Positions 24,980-34,206 of a stretch of DNA of 64,000 bases are shown here, piece by piece. The position numbers and the translations under genes were made by a program. Source of the stretch: Bradyrhizobium arachidis (GTDB lineage Bacteria > Pseudomonadota > Alphaproteobacteria > Rhizobiales > Xanthobacteraceae); NCBI RefSeq assembly GCF_024758505.1, contig NZ_CP077970.1:2108001-2172000 (forward strand), read 5' to 3'. The stretch's first letter is position 1; every line of letters starts with the position of its first letter. A model generated the notes under the pieces. That model was not told the origin of the DNA. It saw only the letters and a program-made list of their open reading frames with translations, and did not search any database.

Positions 24980-25394
24980 CACGGCGATGGATGAGCCGGC
25001 CGAAGCGGGCGCAGTTGCGGTCTACAAGCGCATCTTCAAGGAGGTGCTGGAGAGCCGTCCCTCGGGCATGCGGCTGCGCCTGGCGCATGCCATGGGCAAG
25101 AACCGCAGCTTCGTCAGCCAGATCAGCAATCCGGCCTATCCGGTGCCGATCCCGGTGCAGCATCTCAACACGATCTTCGACGTCTGCCATTTTCCGCCGC
25201 AGGCCAAGTCCGCATTCCTGCGCGCCTATGCGCGCGCGCATCCGCGCCGCATCGGGCGCCTGACCGAAGGCGCGCATGAGCGGACCCTGACGCTGCACCT
25301 GCCGGATCTCGGAGATGCCAAGCGCAACGCCGAGCTCGATGCGCTGCTCCAGGAATTTGCGCGGCGGCTGAGTGCCATCATGCGCGAGAAATAA
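24972..25394 (+). CDS. Small HTH (Cro/C1-like) protein in the DHA-kinase operon
   Basis: The 140-residue product reads RLRLAHAMGKNRSFVSQISN, consistent with a lambda-repressor-like helix-turn-helix (~35-60), followed by VQHLNTIFDVCHFPPQAKSAFLRAY and a C-terminal helix. TTG 24972 is preferred because CGGAGG lies 5 nt upstream and the gene then overlaps the Enzyme I gene by 8 nt; ATG 24987 is possible. A gene for a DNA-binding protein between Enzyme I and DhaK suggests an operon regulator that could bind the ACTRAAC sites; this is inference. Confidence 0.65.
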   Translation: MADTAMDEPAEAGAVAVYKRIFKEVLESRPSGMRLRLAHAMGKNRSFVSQISNPAYPVPIPVQHLNTIFDVCHFPPQAKSAFLRAYARAHPRRIGRLTEGAHERTLTLHLPDLGDAKRNAELDALLQEFARRLSAIMREK

Positions 25395-25431
25395 CCTTAG
25401 GACCGAAGACGGGCGTAGCGGGGAGGAGACA

Positions 25432-26415
25432 ATGAAGAAATTCATCAATTCGGTCGATAGCGTGCTCGCGGAGAGCCTGGACGGGCTTGCGGCCGCGCAT
25501 GCGGATATTCTCGCGCTCGGCGAGGGGCGCAAATTCGTGCGGCGCCGCGAGCTGAACCCGAAAAAGGTCGCTCTGGTATCGGGCGGCGGCAGCGGGCATG
25601 AGCCGCTGCATGCGGGCTTCGTCGGCCATGGCATGTTGGATGCGGCCTGTCCGGGACAGGTCTTTACCTCGCCGACGCCGGATCAGATCGTCGAGGCGGC
25701 CCAGGCGGTCGCCGGCGATGCCGGCGTCCTCTTCATCGTCAAGAACTATGCCGGCGACCGCATGAATTTCGAGATGGCCGCCGAGATCGCCGAGGGCCGC
25801 ACTGCCACCATCGTGACGGACGACGACGTCGCGGTGGAGAACTCGACCCACAGCATCGGGCGCCGCGGCGTGGCCGGCACCCTGATCGTCGAGAAGATCG
25901 TCGGCGCCGCCGCCGAGAAGGGCGCCGACCTCGAGACTTGTGTCGCGCTCGGTACGCGCGTCAATGCTCGGACGCGCTCGATGGGCGTGGCGCTGACGAG
26001 CTGCACCGTCCCCGCCGCTGGTACCCCCACCTTCAAGCTCGGCGAGGACGAGATGGAGATGGGCGTCGGCATTCACGGCGAGCCCGGACGCCGCCGCGTC
26101 AAGCTGGAGCAGGCCGACGCAATCGCCCACGAGATGATCGCGGCCATCGCCGGCGATCTCGACGCGCGGGCCGGCAGCGAGGCGCTCCTGCTCGTCAATG
26201 GTTTTGGCGGCACGCCCACGATCGAGCTCTATCTGATGTACAACGCGGCGCGCCGCATGCTGGAGGGCCGCGGCCTGCGCATCGCCCGCTCGCTGGTCGG
26301 CAGCTACGTCACCTCGCTGGACATGGCCGGCTGTTCGCTCACGGTGAGTTTGCTCGACGCCGAGACGACCGCGCTGTGGGACCGTCCCGTGCACACAGCG
26401 GCGTTGAGATGGTGA
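25432..26415 (+). CDS. dhaK: Dihydroxyacetone kinase substrate-binding subunit DhaK
   Basis: The 327-residue protein has the DhaK N-domain SGGGSGHEPLHAGFVG and the region LFIVKNYAGDRMNFEMA. The covalent substrate-binding His lies in MGVGIHGEPGRR (His215), and the C-terminal part has LLVNGFGGTPTIELYLMY. DhaK binds dihydroxyacetone through a hemiaminal on that His. It ends the operon, separated from dhaL/dhaM by the HPr, EI and HTH genes, and starts behind GGGGAGGAG. A strong terminator follows ~100 nt downstream. Confidence 0.93.
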   Translation: MKKFINSVDSVLAESLDGLAAAHADILALGEGRKFVRRRELNPKKVALVSGGGSGHEPLHAGFVGHGMLDAACPGQVFTSPTPDQIVEAAQAVAGDAGVLFIVKNYAGDRMNFEMAAEIAEGRTATIVTDDDVAVENSTHSIGRRGVAGTLIVEKIVGAAAEKGADLETCVALGTRVNARTRSMGVALTSCTVPAAGTPTFKLGEDEMEMGVGIHGEPGRRRVKLEQADAIAHEMIAAIAGDLDARAGSEALLLVNGFGGTPTIELYLMYNAARRMLEGRGLRIARSLVGSYVTSLDMAGCSLTVSLLDAETTALWDRPVHTAALRW

Positions 26416-26517
26416 CCGCTGCCACGCGCGGATGCGGCTTCCGTCGCAGCCGCGCATGGACCACGTGACGGCTTACTCTTGCGCCGGGATCCTCCCGGTC
26501 TTCCCTCCCTGAAACTT

Positions 26518-26548
26518 GCCGTGTCCCTTCGACACGGCATCTTTTTTT
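26518..26548 (+). terminator. Rho-independent terminator of the ABC/DHA-kinase operon
   Basis: GCCGTGTC (26518-26525) pairs perfectly with GACACGGC (26531-26538) around CCTTC, followed by ATCTTTTTTT. This is a textbook intrinsic terminator 102 nt after dhaK. A second small stem (CCGGGA/TCCCGG, 26484-26498) precedes it. Confidence 0.92.
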
Positions 26549-26808
26549 GCCACGTCGTCTCCTGCCAGTCGTGAGGGAAATTGGGAATTCACTGAACAAG
26601 CCGAAATACTAAACACAATAATAAACATCCGGAACTCCTGGGTGCCTGCCTCCCAGATCGCGAATTATCTCGCAAATTTCAGCTTAAGCAGCGCCGGCCC
26701 TGCTGACGGGCCTTTAACCGATATTTTAGTGAATCGTCACATACTGAACGTATCGCCATCGCGGTGAGATCCCCGCCGCGCGCAAAAATTTCAAATTGGA
26801 TTTTGCCG
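26549..26808 (+). promoter_or_regulatory. Upstream region of the chemoreceptor gene with ACTRAAC half-sites
   Basis: There is no convincing gene here. ACTGAAC occurs at 26591-26597 and 26743-26749 and ACTAAAC at 26608-26614, all on the plus strand; the first two copies are 17 nt apart. The same half-sites (or their complement GTTYAGT) occur in the promoter region of the operon at 16320. The shared motif suggests joint control of transport and chemotaxis genes. Confidence 0.45.
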
Positions 26809-28800
26809 ATGAAGCGTTTCTCTGCACTGCTCGGTGGCGGCTCGATCACGCTGCGCATCTATCTGGGCTTTGGCACCTTGCTTGTTCTGCTCGCGATGAT
26901 CGCGGGTTACGGCCGGCTTCAGGTGAAAAACACCGCGGGTCTGTTCGATGGCTATGCGGCGTCCGCCAGCGTGGTCGAGGAGGCGAGCCGCCTACAGGTG
27001 CTGGTCGGTGATCTCCAGCGGACATCAGCGGAATTCGTCACCGCCGGATCGCCCGAGAAGAAGTTCGAAGTCACGCAGCGCGCGGACGCGGTCAGCAAGC
27101 ATCTCGAGGCCTTCACAGCGCAAATCTCGGAGCCCGCCCAGCAGCAGCACGTCCAGACGATCCGGTCCCTGAACAAGGAGGTCGATGACAGCCTGCTGAC
27201 GCTCTATGAGCGCGTCACATTGCGTCAGGAGGTGGAGGATGGTCTCAACTATGATGACCGTGACATCCGCAAGGCCCTGAAGGACCTGATCGGCGCGAAG
27301 GGTGATTTCGCCCTCGTGCTCGATCGCTATCTGGGGGCGCGCGCCCTGACCATTCGCTTTGCAACCAGCGGCAAGGATGAACCAGCCTTGCGCGCAGAGC
27401 TCGCCAAGGTCGCGGAAGCAGGCGCCAGATTCATGTCCGACGCAAAGGACAACGACGACCTCAAGGACAGCTATGACGATTTTGCCGGCGCCCTGAAGCG
27501 CTACCTGGAGGATCTCGGCCGTCTGTCCAATGCGCTCGGCAAGCGGCAAGAGCTCGCGGTCACGATCGACCGGCTCAGCGAGAAGATGCGGGCCGAAGCG
27601 ATCGCGGTCAAACAGGCAGTGGCCACCGAGCAGGACTTAAGCCGCGCCTCCGTGGCCGACGCCGCAACCAGCGCCAGCAGGTGGATGCTGATCCTGTCGC
27701 TGGCCTCGCTCGCCTTTGCCGCGCTGGTCGGGTTGGTGATCGCCCGCAGCATCACGGTGCCGGTACGCTCGCTCAGCCGCGCCATGCGGCGGCTCGCCGA
27801 GGGCGACCACACGATCGCGGTGCCGGCCCTTCTGCGCCGCGACGAGATCGGCCAAATGGCCGCGACCGTGCAGGTCTTCAAGGAGAACGCGGAGCACATC
27901 CAACTCCTGGAGCAGGAGAAGAAGGCGAGCGGACAGCGCACTGAGGCAGAAAAGAGGGCCTCCCTGATGAAGCTCGCGGACGAATTCGAGCGTGCGGTGG
28001 GGACCATCGTCACCGTTGTCTCCACCTCGTCCGGCCAGCTCGAGGCATCCGCGGGCACGCTGGCAGGCACGGCGGAGCAGGCGCAGGAACTGGCAACGTC
28101 GGTGGCGTCCGCCTCGGAGGAAGCGTCCGTCAACGTGCAGTCGGTGGCCTCGGCGACCGAAGAGCTGTCATGCTCGGTCAAGGAGATCAGCCGTCAGGTC
28201 CAGCAATCGGCGCGGATGGCGAGCGAAGCCGTCGCGCAGGCCCGGGCCACGACGGAAAGCGTCAGCGAGTTGTCGAAGGCTGCCGCACGCATTGGCGACG
28301 TCGTCGATCTGATCAGCATGATCGCAGGCCAGACCAATCTGCTGGCCCTCAATGCCACCATCGAAGCGGCCCGTGCGGGCGAAGCCGGTCGCGGCTTCGC
28401 GGTCGTGGCCTCGGAGGTGAAGGCGCTTGCGCAGCAGACCGCGAAAGCGACCTGCGAGATCAGCGAACAGATCTCGGGGATTCAGGCTGCGACGCAATCG
28501 TCGGTGTCCGCCATTGTGGACATCTCGAAGACGATCGAGAGATTGTCGGAGACGTCCTCCACCATCGCCGCCGCGGTCGAGGAGCAGGGCGCCGCCACGC
28601 AGGAGATCTCCGGCAATGTGCAGCAAGCCTCGCACGGCACGCGGCAGGTGTCTTCCAGCATTACCGAGGTGCAGCGCGGGGCGTCGGAAACGGGCCTTGC
28701 GTCCTCGATGGTGCTGTCGGCAGCGAAATCACTGTCGACCGAGAGCGGCCGTCTGAGGACCGAGGTCGATCGCTTCCTCGCCACCGTCAGGGCGGTGTAG
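26809..28800 (+). CDS. Methyl-accepting chemotaxis protein
   Basis: The 663-residue receptor has a first membrane helix at ~18-38 ([19 protein letters not shown]), a ~250-residue periplasmic helical sensor domain, a second helix at ~300-320 ([18 protein letters not shown]), HAMP ([20 protein letters not shown]) and a signalling domain with the conserved hairpin [24 protein letters not shown] 26809 is the start best placed before the first helix. No CheR/CheB-tethering pentapeptide is seen at the C-terminus (RFLATVRAV). The ligand is unknown; the promoter motif shared with the transport operon suggests the imported compound or a related one. Confidence 0.92.
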   Translation: MKRFSALLGGGSITLRIYLGFGTLLVLLAMIAGYGRLQVKNTAGLFDGYAASASVVEEASRLQVLVGDLQRTSAEFVTAGSPEKKFEVTQRADAVSKHLEAFTAQISEPAQQQHVQTIRSLNKEVDDSLLTLYERVTLRQEVEDGLNYDDRDIRKALKDLIGAKGDFALVLDRYLGARALTIRFATSGKDEPALRAELAKVAEAGARFMSDAKDNDDLKDSYDDFAGALKRYLEDLGRLSNALGKRQELAVTIDRLSEKMRAEAIAVKQAVATEQDLSRASVADAATSASRWMLILSLASLAFAALVGLVIARSITVPVRSLSRAMRRLAEGDHTIAVPALLRRDEIGQMAATVQVFKENAEHIQLLEQEKKASGQRTEAEKRASLMKLADEFERAVGTIVTVVSTSSGQLEASAGTLAGTAEQAQELATSVASASEEASVNVQSVASATEELSCSVKEISRQVQQSARMASEAVAQARATTESVSELSKAAARIGDVVDLISMIAGQTNLLALNATIEAARAGEAGRGFAVVASEVKALAQQTAKATCEISEQISGIQAATQSSVSAIVDISKTIERLSETSSTIAAAVEEQGAATQEISGNVQQASHGTRQVSSSITEVQRGASETGLASSMVLSAAKSLSTESGRLRTEVDRFLATVRAV

Positions 28801-28842
28801 ACGAGCCTCGCAAGGCGAAACGTGTCTTCAAAGTTGGACCGC

Positions 28843-28956
28843 TCAGCGCGGCCCATAATTGTTGCGAAGATAATCCGACGCCTGTTGTCGCTCCGCGAGC
28901 GTCAGTTCGCGATTGTAGACCAGGAGCGCGAAGATATCGCCGGCGGCCAACGCCCA
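28843..28956 (-). pseudogene. C-terminal remnant of a LamG-like (concanavalin-fold) protein
   Basis: On the minus strand a short frame bounded upstream by TAA reads …AAGDIFALLVYNRELTLAE, then RQQASDYLRNNYG and a stop. This closely resembles the end of LamG/laminin-G-like surface proteins, where a final strand (ELLVYDR-type) is followed by an amphipathic ER-helix. The rest of the domain and any start codon are missing. It is probably a decayed gene left by rearrangement between the chemoreceptor and araC-type genes. Confidence 0.45.
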
Positions 28957-29099
28957 TTAACAATCTACAATTGTATTTGTTCAGACTAACGCGTCGCGTT
29001 CACGCTTGGGGAGTCTTGACATGCGGGGAACGACCGCCAGCAAACGGCAAGGCTACGGCGCGCTGCGCAAGTCGGTGTGGCCGCGAATTGCTGCCGATC

Positions 29100-30008
29100 C
29101 TACGAGGTCGGATCTGCCTTCTGCGCCCGAAATTGCGCTGGCGTGACGCCGACCGCCTTGCGGAAGGCCCGGGTGAAGTTCGCTTGCGACGAGAAACCTG
29201 CGGCCAGGGCGATTTCGGCAATCTGGCTGTCTTCGCTGAGCAGGCGCATCTTCGCCAGCGCGAGGCGCTGATGGCTGACGAACTCGTGCGGCGGAGATCC
29301 CGTGGCGAGCCGGAAGCTGCGTGCGAAGTGGGCTGCGCTCATGCAGGCGACCGACGCCATTTGGGTGACGGTGAGTTCGGCATCCAGGTTGCTGCGGACA
29401 AATTCCACCACACGCGCCAGCCGGCGCGCGTCCAGCGGCTTGTCTGCGCTTCGCGCCGACGGCTGGCGGATGTCGGCGGCAGAGTATTTGTGGATGAGGT
29501 GGGCGGAGAGCGCCAATCCGAGCGCCTCCGTCAGAAGGCGCCCGCACGAACTTTCGTGATTGAGCTCCCCAAGGATCTGGCTCGCGATCTGACCGATAAA
29601 CGCGTCCTGGGCAATTGCTTCGTAGCGCAGTTCCACCCGCCCTGGGTCAATATCGAGGTCGCGCAGCATCGTTTCCTCGAACGGGCGGCCGGGGAGGAAG
29701 ATGTGCAGAACGTCCTGAAGTGGCTCGGCGACGTTGATGAACTCTTCGGTGATGCCGGACGGGCAGAGCCAGACGGTGCCCGGCTGGCCATGCGTCACCT
29801 GACGCATGCCGCTGCCGATGCGATCGACCAGGCTATGTCCGTTCAGGAGGACGGCAACCTCGGTATCGCGCGGCGTTAGCGGCGGCAGTTCGCCGGCCGC
29901 GTGCGTCCAGCGCTCGGCCAGGAGGTTTGACCAACGTCGTTCGCCGGAGGTCTGCAGCATTTTTCCGGTAACATATTTACCGGCCGAATGCCCGAGGACC
30001 TGGCCCAT
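29100..30008 (-). CDS. AraC-family transcriptional regulator
   Basis: The 302-residue protein has an N-terminal cupin-like effector domain (~20-185) and a C-terminal double helix-turn-helix (~205-300): VVEFVRSNLDAELTVTQMAS, then SAAHFARSFRLATGSPPHEFV and IAEIALAAGFSSQANFTRAFRK. ATG 30008 follows AGGAGAGTGCG. It is divergent from the molybdoenzyme operon with a ~215-nt spacer and is therefore the likely regulator of that operon; the inducer is unknown. Confidence 0.9.
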   Translation of the reverse strand: MGQVLGHSAGKYVTGKMLQTSGERRWSNLLAERWTHAAGELPPLTPRDTEVAVLLNGHSLVDRIGSGMRQVTHGQPGTVWLCPSGITEEFINVAEPLQDVLHIFLPGRPFEETMLRDLDIDPGRVELRYEAIAQDAFIGQIASQILGELNHESSCGRLLTEALGLALSAHLIHKYSAADIRQPSARSADKPLDARRLARVVEFVRSNLDAELTVTQMASVACMSAAHFARSFRLATGSPPHEFVSHQRLALAKMRLLSEDSQIAEIALAAGFSSQANFTRAFRKAVGVTPAQFRAQKADPTS

Positions 30009-30224
30009 CGCACTCTCCTCTTGAGCGGAGCACGCCGCTGAAAACATCGAGGCACGATTCAAAGGCAATTTCCGTGCCCATTGTTCGCTGAGGGCCTTCG
30101 GCCGTCAAGTCCCGCGATGTCCGCAGGCCGGGAATAATGTTCCGCAGCCCAGGACAATCGCCCGCCTCCGCAATTTGACACATTGCGGCTTGCGACACCC
30201 ACCAGACCGCCGAGGAGAGCGCAC

Positions 30225-32351
30225 GTGGCCCAGAGCATAGTTGTTGGTGCATGCCCGCACGACTGTCCCGATACGTGTTCGATTCTCACGACCGTCGAGG
30301 ACGGCAAGGCCATCGCGGTGCGGGGCAATCCCGATCATCCCTTCACCAAAGGCAGGCTCTGCGTGAAGGTGAACAACTATGAGGAGCGAGTCTACAGCGA
30401 TCAGCGCCTGCTCTATCCGTTGAAGCGCGTGGGTGCGAAAGGAAGCGGCAGCTTCAGCCGCATCTCCTGGGATGAGGCCATCGGCGAGATTGCGGCGCGC
30501 TGGAAGGCGATCATTGCCGATGATGGCGCCGAGGCGATCCTGCCGTACAGCTATCTCGGCACGCAGGGCATCATCAATGGCCTCAATGTCGGCGATCCGC
30601 TGTTCAACAAGCTCGGCGCCTCGGTGTCCGAGCGCACCTTCTGCGATTCGGCGTCCTGCACGGCCTATATGATGACGATCGGGCACACGCCGGGCGTCGA
30701 TCCGGAAAGCTTCGTCCATTCCAAATACATCATCCTGTGGGCCTGCAATACGCTGAGCACCAACTCGCATCATTGGCCGTTCATCGAGAAGGCGAGGAAG
30801 AGCGGGGCCAAGCTCGTCGTCATCGATCCGGTGCGGACGCGCACCGCGGGTTTGGCCGATTGGCATATCCAGATCCGCCCGGGCACCGATTGTGCGTTGG
30901 CGCTGGCGATGATCCATATCGTCATCAAGGAAAATCTCATCGACCGCGACTACATTGACAAGCACACGATCGGATTTGACGAGCTTGCGGCACGCGCGGC
31001 ATCCTACACCCCGGAATTCGCCTCGCGCGAGACCGGCATTGCGGTCGAGGACATCGTTAAGCTCGCGCGCGATTATGCGAACACGCCGCCGGCCGTCGTC
31101 CGCATCGGCGTCGCCGTGGAACGTCACGCCGGGGGCGGTCAGACGGTTCGCGCCATTGCCTGCCTTCCCGCGCTGATCGGTGCCTGGAAGCATGTCGGCG
31201 GCGGTTTGCTGCAACTGCCGATCTGGGCATTCCCGGTGAATTGGCCGACCTTGATGCGCCCGGACCTGCAGCCCGCCAAGATGCGCGTCATCAACACCTG
31301 GCGCCTCGGCGCAGCGTTGACTGGTGATCTGCCTCAGGGGCCGCCGATCAAATCCCTGTTCGTCTACAACGCCAATCCGATGGCCATGGTCACCGAGCAG
31401 GACAGGCTCGAGCGGGGACTCGCGCGCGAGGACCTGTTCACGGTCGTCAGCGAGCACTTCCTGACCGACACCGCAAAATACGCCGACATCGTCCTGCCCG
31501 CGACGACCCAGCTCGAGCAGAAGGACATCATGTTCTCCTGGGGCCATCTCTATCTGTCCTACAACAATCCAGCCATTGCGCCGCTTGGCGAGGCGGTCTC
31601 GAACACCGAGTTGTTCCGGCGGCTCGCGGCGGCGATGGGCATCGATGATCCCTTCTTCTTCAGGTCCGACGACGAGATGATCGAGGCATCGATGGACTGG
31701 GCCAATCCGGCCCTGCAAGGGATCAGCCTGGAGCAGTTGCAGAAGACCGGATTTGCCCGGCTTTCGCTGCAACGCCCCGATGAATGGGCGCCACATCGGG
31801 ATGGCAATTTCCCGACGCCTTCAGGAAAGTGCGAGTTCAAGTCGAGCATGGCCGAAGGGGGTAACTTCGTCGTGCCGCTGTTTCGGCAGGGCTATGGCGG
31901 CGACCAGGCCGGCGAGCCGGTGGATCCCCTGCCGCACTATATCGCGCCGAACGAGAATCCAGCTTCGGCGCCGGCGAAGGCTGAACGCTACCCGCTCAGC
32001 CTGATCTCGCCGAAGAGCCATGCGTTCCTGAATTCGAACTACGGCAATCTGCCGGCTCAGCAGGTTCTGGCCGGCGAGCAGCAGATGGTCATCCTGCATC
32101 CCCAGGACGCAGGATCGCGCGGCATCGTGGCCGGTAGCCCGATCCGCGTCTTCAACGAGCGTGGCTCGTTCGAGGCATTCGCGACATTGTCCGCCGACGT
32201 TATGCCCGGGGTGGTCGTTGCGCCGGCAGGGTATTGGCACCGTTCGAATCGCAAGGGCGCAACGGTCCATGCGGTGACGTCACCTGCCTACGCCGACCTC
32301 GGCCGCGCACCGACATTCTCCGACGTCCTGGTGCAGGTGGCGACTGCTTGA
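30225..32351 (+). CDS. Molybdopterin-dependent oxidoreductase (Mo-bis-MGD family) with N-terminal 4Fe-4S site
   Basis: The 708-residue protein starts at GTG 30225 behind GAGGAGAG. The N-terminal [4Fe-4S] ligands are Cys10, 14, 18 (CPHDCPDTC) and Cys46 (GRLCVK). A molybdopterin oxidoreductase domain follows (ISWDEAIGEIA, then IDPVRTRTAGLADWHIQI) and a C-terminal dinucleotide-binding domain (ISPKSHAFLNSNYG). Candidate metal-ligating cysteines are Cys140 and Cys145 in TFCDSASCTA. No Tat or Sec leader is present, so it acts in the cytoplasm. Electrons probably flow to or from the ferredoxin and reductase encoded next. The substrate cannot be told from sequence. Confidence 0.88.
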   Translation: MAQSIVVGACPHDCPDTCSILTTVEDGKAIAVRGNPDHPFTKGRLCVKVNNYEERVYSDQRLLYPLKRVGAKGSGSFSRISWDEAIGEIAARWKAIIADDGAEAILPYSYLGTQGIINGLNVGDPLFNKLGASVSERTFCDSASCTAYMMTIGHTPGVDPESFVHSKYIILWACNTLSTNSHHWPFIEKARKSGAKLVVIDPVRTRTAGLADWHIQIRPGTDCALALAMIHIVIKENLIDRDYIDKHTIGFDELAARAASYTPEFASRETGIAVEDIVKLARDYANTPPAVVRIGVAVERHAGGGQTVRAIACLPALIGAWKHVGGGLLQLPIWAFPVNWPTLMRPDLQPAKMRVINTWRLGAALTGDLPQGPPIKSLFVYNANPMAMVTEQDRLERGLAREDLFTVVSEHFLTDTAKYADIVLPATTQLEQKDIMFSWGHLYLSYNNPAIAPLGEAVSNTELFRRLAAAMGIDDPFFFRSDDEMIEASMDWANPALQGISLEQLQKTGFARLSLQRPDEWAPHRDGNFPTPSGKCEFKSSMAEGGNFVVPLFRQGYGGDQAGEPVDPLPHYIAPNENPASAPAKAERYPLSLISPKSHAFLNSNYGNLPAQQVLAGEQQMVILHPQDAGSRGIVAGSPIRVFNERGSFEAFATLSADVMPGVVVAPAGYWHRSNRKGATVHAVTSPAYADLGRAPTFSDVLVQVATA

Positions 32352-32408
32352 TTCGTCCATGGCGGGCCCGCGAATGATCGCGTGTTGCTTCCGGCGAGAG
32401 GAGAGACG

Positions 32409-32717
32409 ATGCCCTATGTCGTGACAGATCTCTGTACTGGCTGCCGCTATACCGAGTGCGTCAGCGTCTGCCCTGTCGAATGCTTCCATATCGACGACAC
32501 GATGACTTATATCGATCCGGAGAACTGCATCGATTGCGGCGGCTGTGTGCCGGTGTGTCCCGTCGGAGCCATCAAGGCCGCGCACAAGCTGGCGCCGGAC
32601 AAGGTGGAGTGGATCGAGATCAACCGCCGCAGGGTCGCCGAGACGCCTGTAGTGACCAGTCGGCTGCCGCCCCTCCCGGGAGCCGACGAGCGCAAGCAAG
32701 CGATCATCGCGCGATGA
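32409..32717 (+). CDS. 7Fe-type (FdxA-like) ferredoxin
   Basis: The 102-residue protein begins with VTDLCTGCRYTECVSVCPVE (cysteines for a 3Fe-4S/4Fe-4S pair) and continues with CIDCGGCVPVCPVGAI, a classical CxxCxxCxxxCP motif. The C-terminal extension is polar. The start ATG 32409 follows GAGGAGAGACG. It lies between the molybdoenzyme and the reductase and overlaps the latter by 4 nt (ATGA). It is presumably the electron shuttle joining the two. Confidence 0.9.
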   Translation: MPYVVTDLCTGCRYTECVSVCPVECFHIDDTMTYIDPENCIDCGGCVPVCPVGAIKAAHKLAPDKVEWIEINRRRVAETPVVTSRLPPLPGADERKQAIIAR

Positions 32718-34075
32718 TCTCCGGGGTGTCCTCGTCTGAGCGTGCTGCGGGTCGTTATCGCGTCGCGATCATCGGCGGAGGGCCGAGCGGCTTCTACGCC
32801 GCGGAGGCCTTGCTCAGATCAGGGCAGGCGATCGACGTCGACATGTTCGAACGTCTGCCGGTGCCATACGGCCTGGTCCGCTTCGGCGTCGCGCCGGATC
32901 ATCCCAAGCTGAAGCAGGTCACGCGTGTCTTCGACCGCATTGCCGAGATGCCGGGCTTCCGCTTCTTTGGCGGTGTCGAGATCGGCGAGACACTTTCGAT
33001 CGACGCGTTGCGATCCTGCTACCACGCGCTCATCCTGGCCATCGGAGCTCCGCTCAGCCGGCACATGGATATCCCCGGCGAAGGACTTTTGGGAAGCCAT
33101 CAAGCCGGCGATTTCGTCGCCTGGTATAATGGCCATCCGGACTTCCGGCATCGCAATTTCGAGTTCGGCACGGAGCGGGCGGTCATCATTGGCCACGGCA
33201 ATGTGGCGCTTGACGTTGCAAGGATGCTCGCGAAGACGCCGGACGAACTGCGTCATACCGACATCGCCGCGCATGCATTGGACGCGCTCGCGGCCAGCCG
33301 TATCAGGGAGATCTATCTGATCGGACGGCGCGGCCCGGATCAAACCCGCTTTGCCGCAAAGGAGCTGCAGGAGTTCGAGGAGCTTGCCGATTGCGATCCG
33401 CTGGTCGACTTGCAGGGGTTTCCAGCTCTGTCTCCAGCCCCTGATGCGGATAGCGAGGCGGATGCAGCACTTGCCACGCTTCGGGCAATCGCGACACGAC
33501 CGATCTCGAAGCACCGGCGTTGCGCGTTCCTGTTCGGTCTCAGCCCGCTTCGGATTGAAGGGGACGGTCATGTCCAGCGGATCGTGCTCGATCATTGTCT
33601 GACAAGCGCCCCGGCAAGCTCTTCGCGAAGCATGGCCATCGATTGCGGTCTGGTCTTCTCCAGTATCGGCCGCCGTGCAGCGCCGATCAGCGGCATTCCC
33701 TATGACGAAGCCAGAGGCGTTCACGCCAATATCGGCGGGCGGCTTGCCGCGGATGGGTGCGCATTGCCCGGCCTCTACGTCTGCGGCTGGGGCAAGCGCG
33801 GCCCGCAGGGGACGATCGGCACGAACCGCGCATGCAGTGTCGAAACCGTCGCTAATTTTCTTGTCGATCTGCCGCAACTCGATGCGCCACCGCGCCACCC
33901 CGATAGCCTTTTCGGCGGCAAGATCATTCCGCGCTACGTCGACTATCGCGCCTGGGGGCGCATCGATGCGGAAGAGGTTGCCCGCGGCAGGCCAAAGGGG
34001 AAGCCCCGGGAGAAGTTCATCGCCATCGACGAGATGTTTGCCGCAGCCGATGGCGAGGCGCACGCTGAGCCCTGA
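32714..34075 (+). CDS. Ferredoxin-NADP(+) reductase, adrenodoxin-reductase/FprA type
   Basis: The 453-residue flavoprotein has the FAD-binding Rossmann motif VAIIGGGPSGFYAAEALL (~17-34), the family block LPVPYGLVRFGVAPDHPK, the NADP-binding motif AVIIGHGNVALDVARML (~160) and the FAD-closing C-terminal block LYVCGWGKRGPQGTIGTN. This group moves electrons between NADP(H) and ferredoxins. The start ATG 32714 overlaps the ferredoxin stop. It completes a three-gene redox unit with the molybdoenzyme and ferredoxin. Confidence 0.92.
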   Translation: MISGVSSSERAAGRYRVAIIGGGPSGFYAAEALLRSGQAIDVDMFERLPVPYGLVRFGVAPDHPKLKQVTRVFDRIAEMPGFRFFGGVEIGETLSIDALRSCYHALILAIGAPLSRHMDIPGEGLLGSHQAGDFVAWYNGHPDFRHRNFEFGTERAVIIGHGNVALDVARMLAKTPDELRHTDIAAHALDALAASRIREIYLIGRRGPDQTRFAAKELQEFEELADCDPLVDLQGFPALSPAPDADSEADAALATLRAIATRPISKHRRCAFLFGLSPLRIEGDGHVQRIVLDHCLTSAPASSSRSMAIDCGLVFSSIGRRAAPISGIPYDEARGVHANIGGRLAADGCALPGLYVCGWGKRGPQGTIGTNRACSVETVANFLVDLPQLDAPPRHPDSLFGGKIIPRYVDYRAWGRIDAEEVARGRPKGKPREKFIAIDEMFAAADGEAHAEP

Positions 34076-34206
34076 CGGAGACGGCAGCTCTTGCGGAGCG
34101 ATACTGTTTGGTCGGCACGTCGGATGCCGGACGTCGAGTGGCCTTCCATTGCGGTCCGCTCACGCAGGGCTCGATGGTGGGACTACATCAAGCTCATGAG
34201 GCGTCA

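Noticed and set aside
26516..26767. Open frame of 83 codons before the chemoreceptor
   Set aside because: It starts inside the intrinsic terminator of the preceding operon, has no family pattern and overlies the regulatory half-sites.
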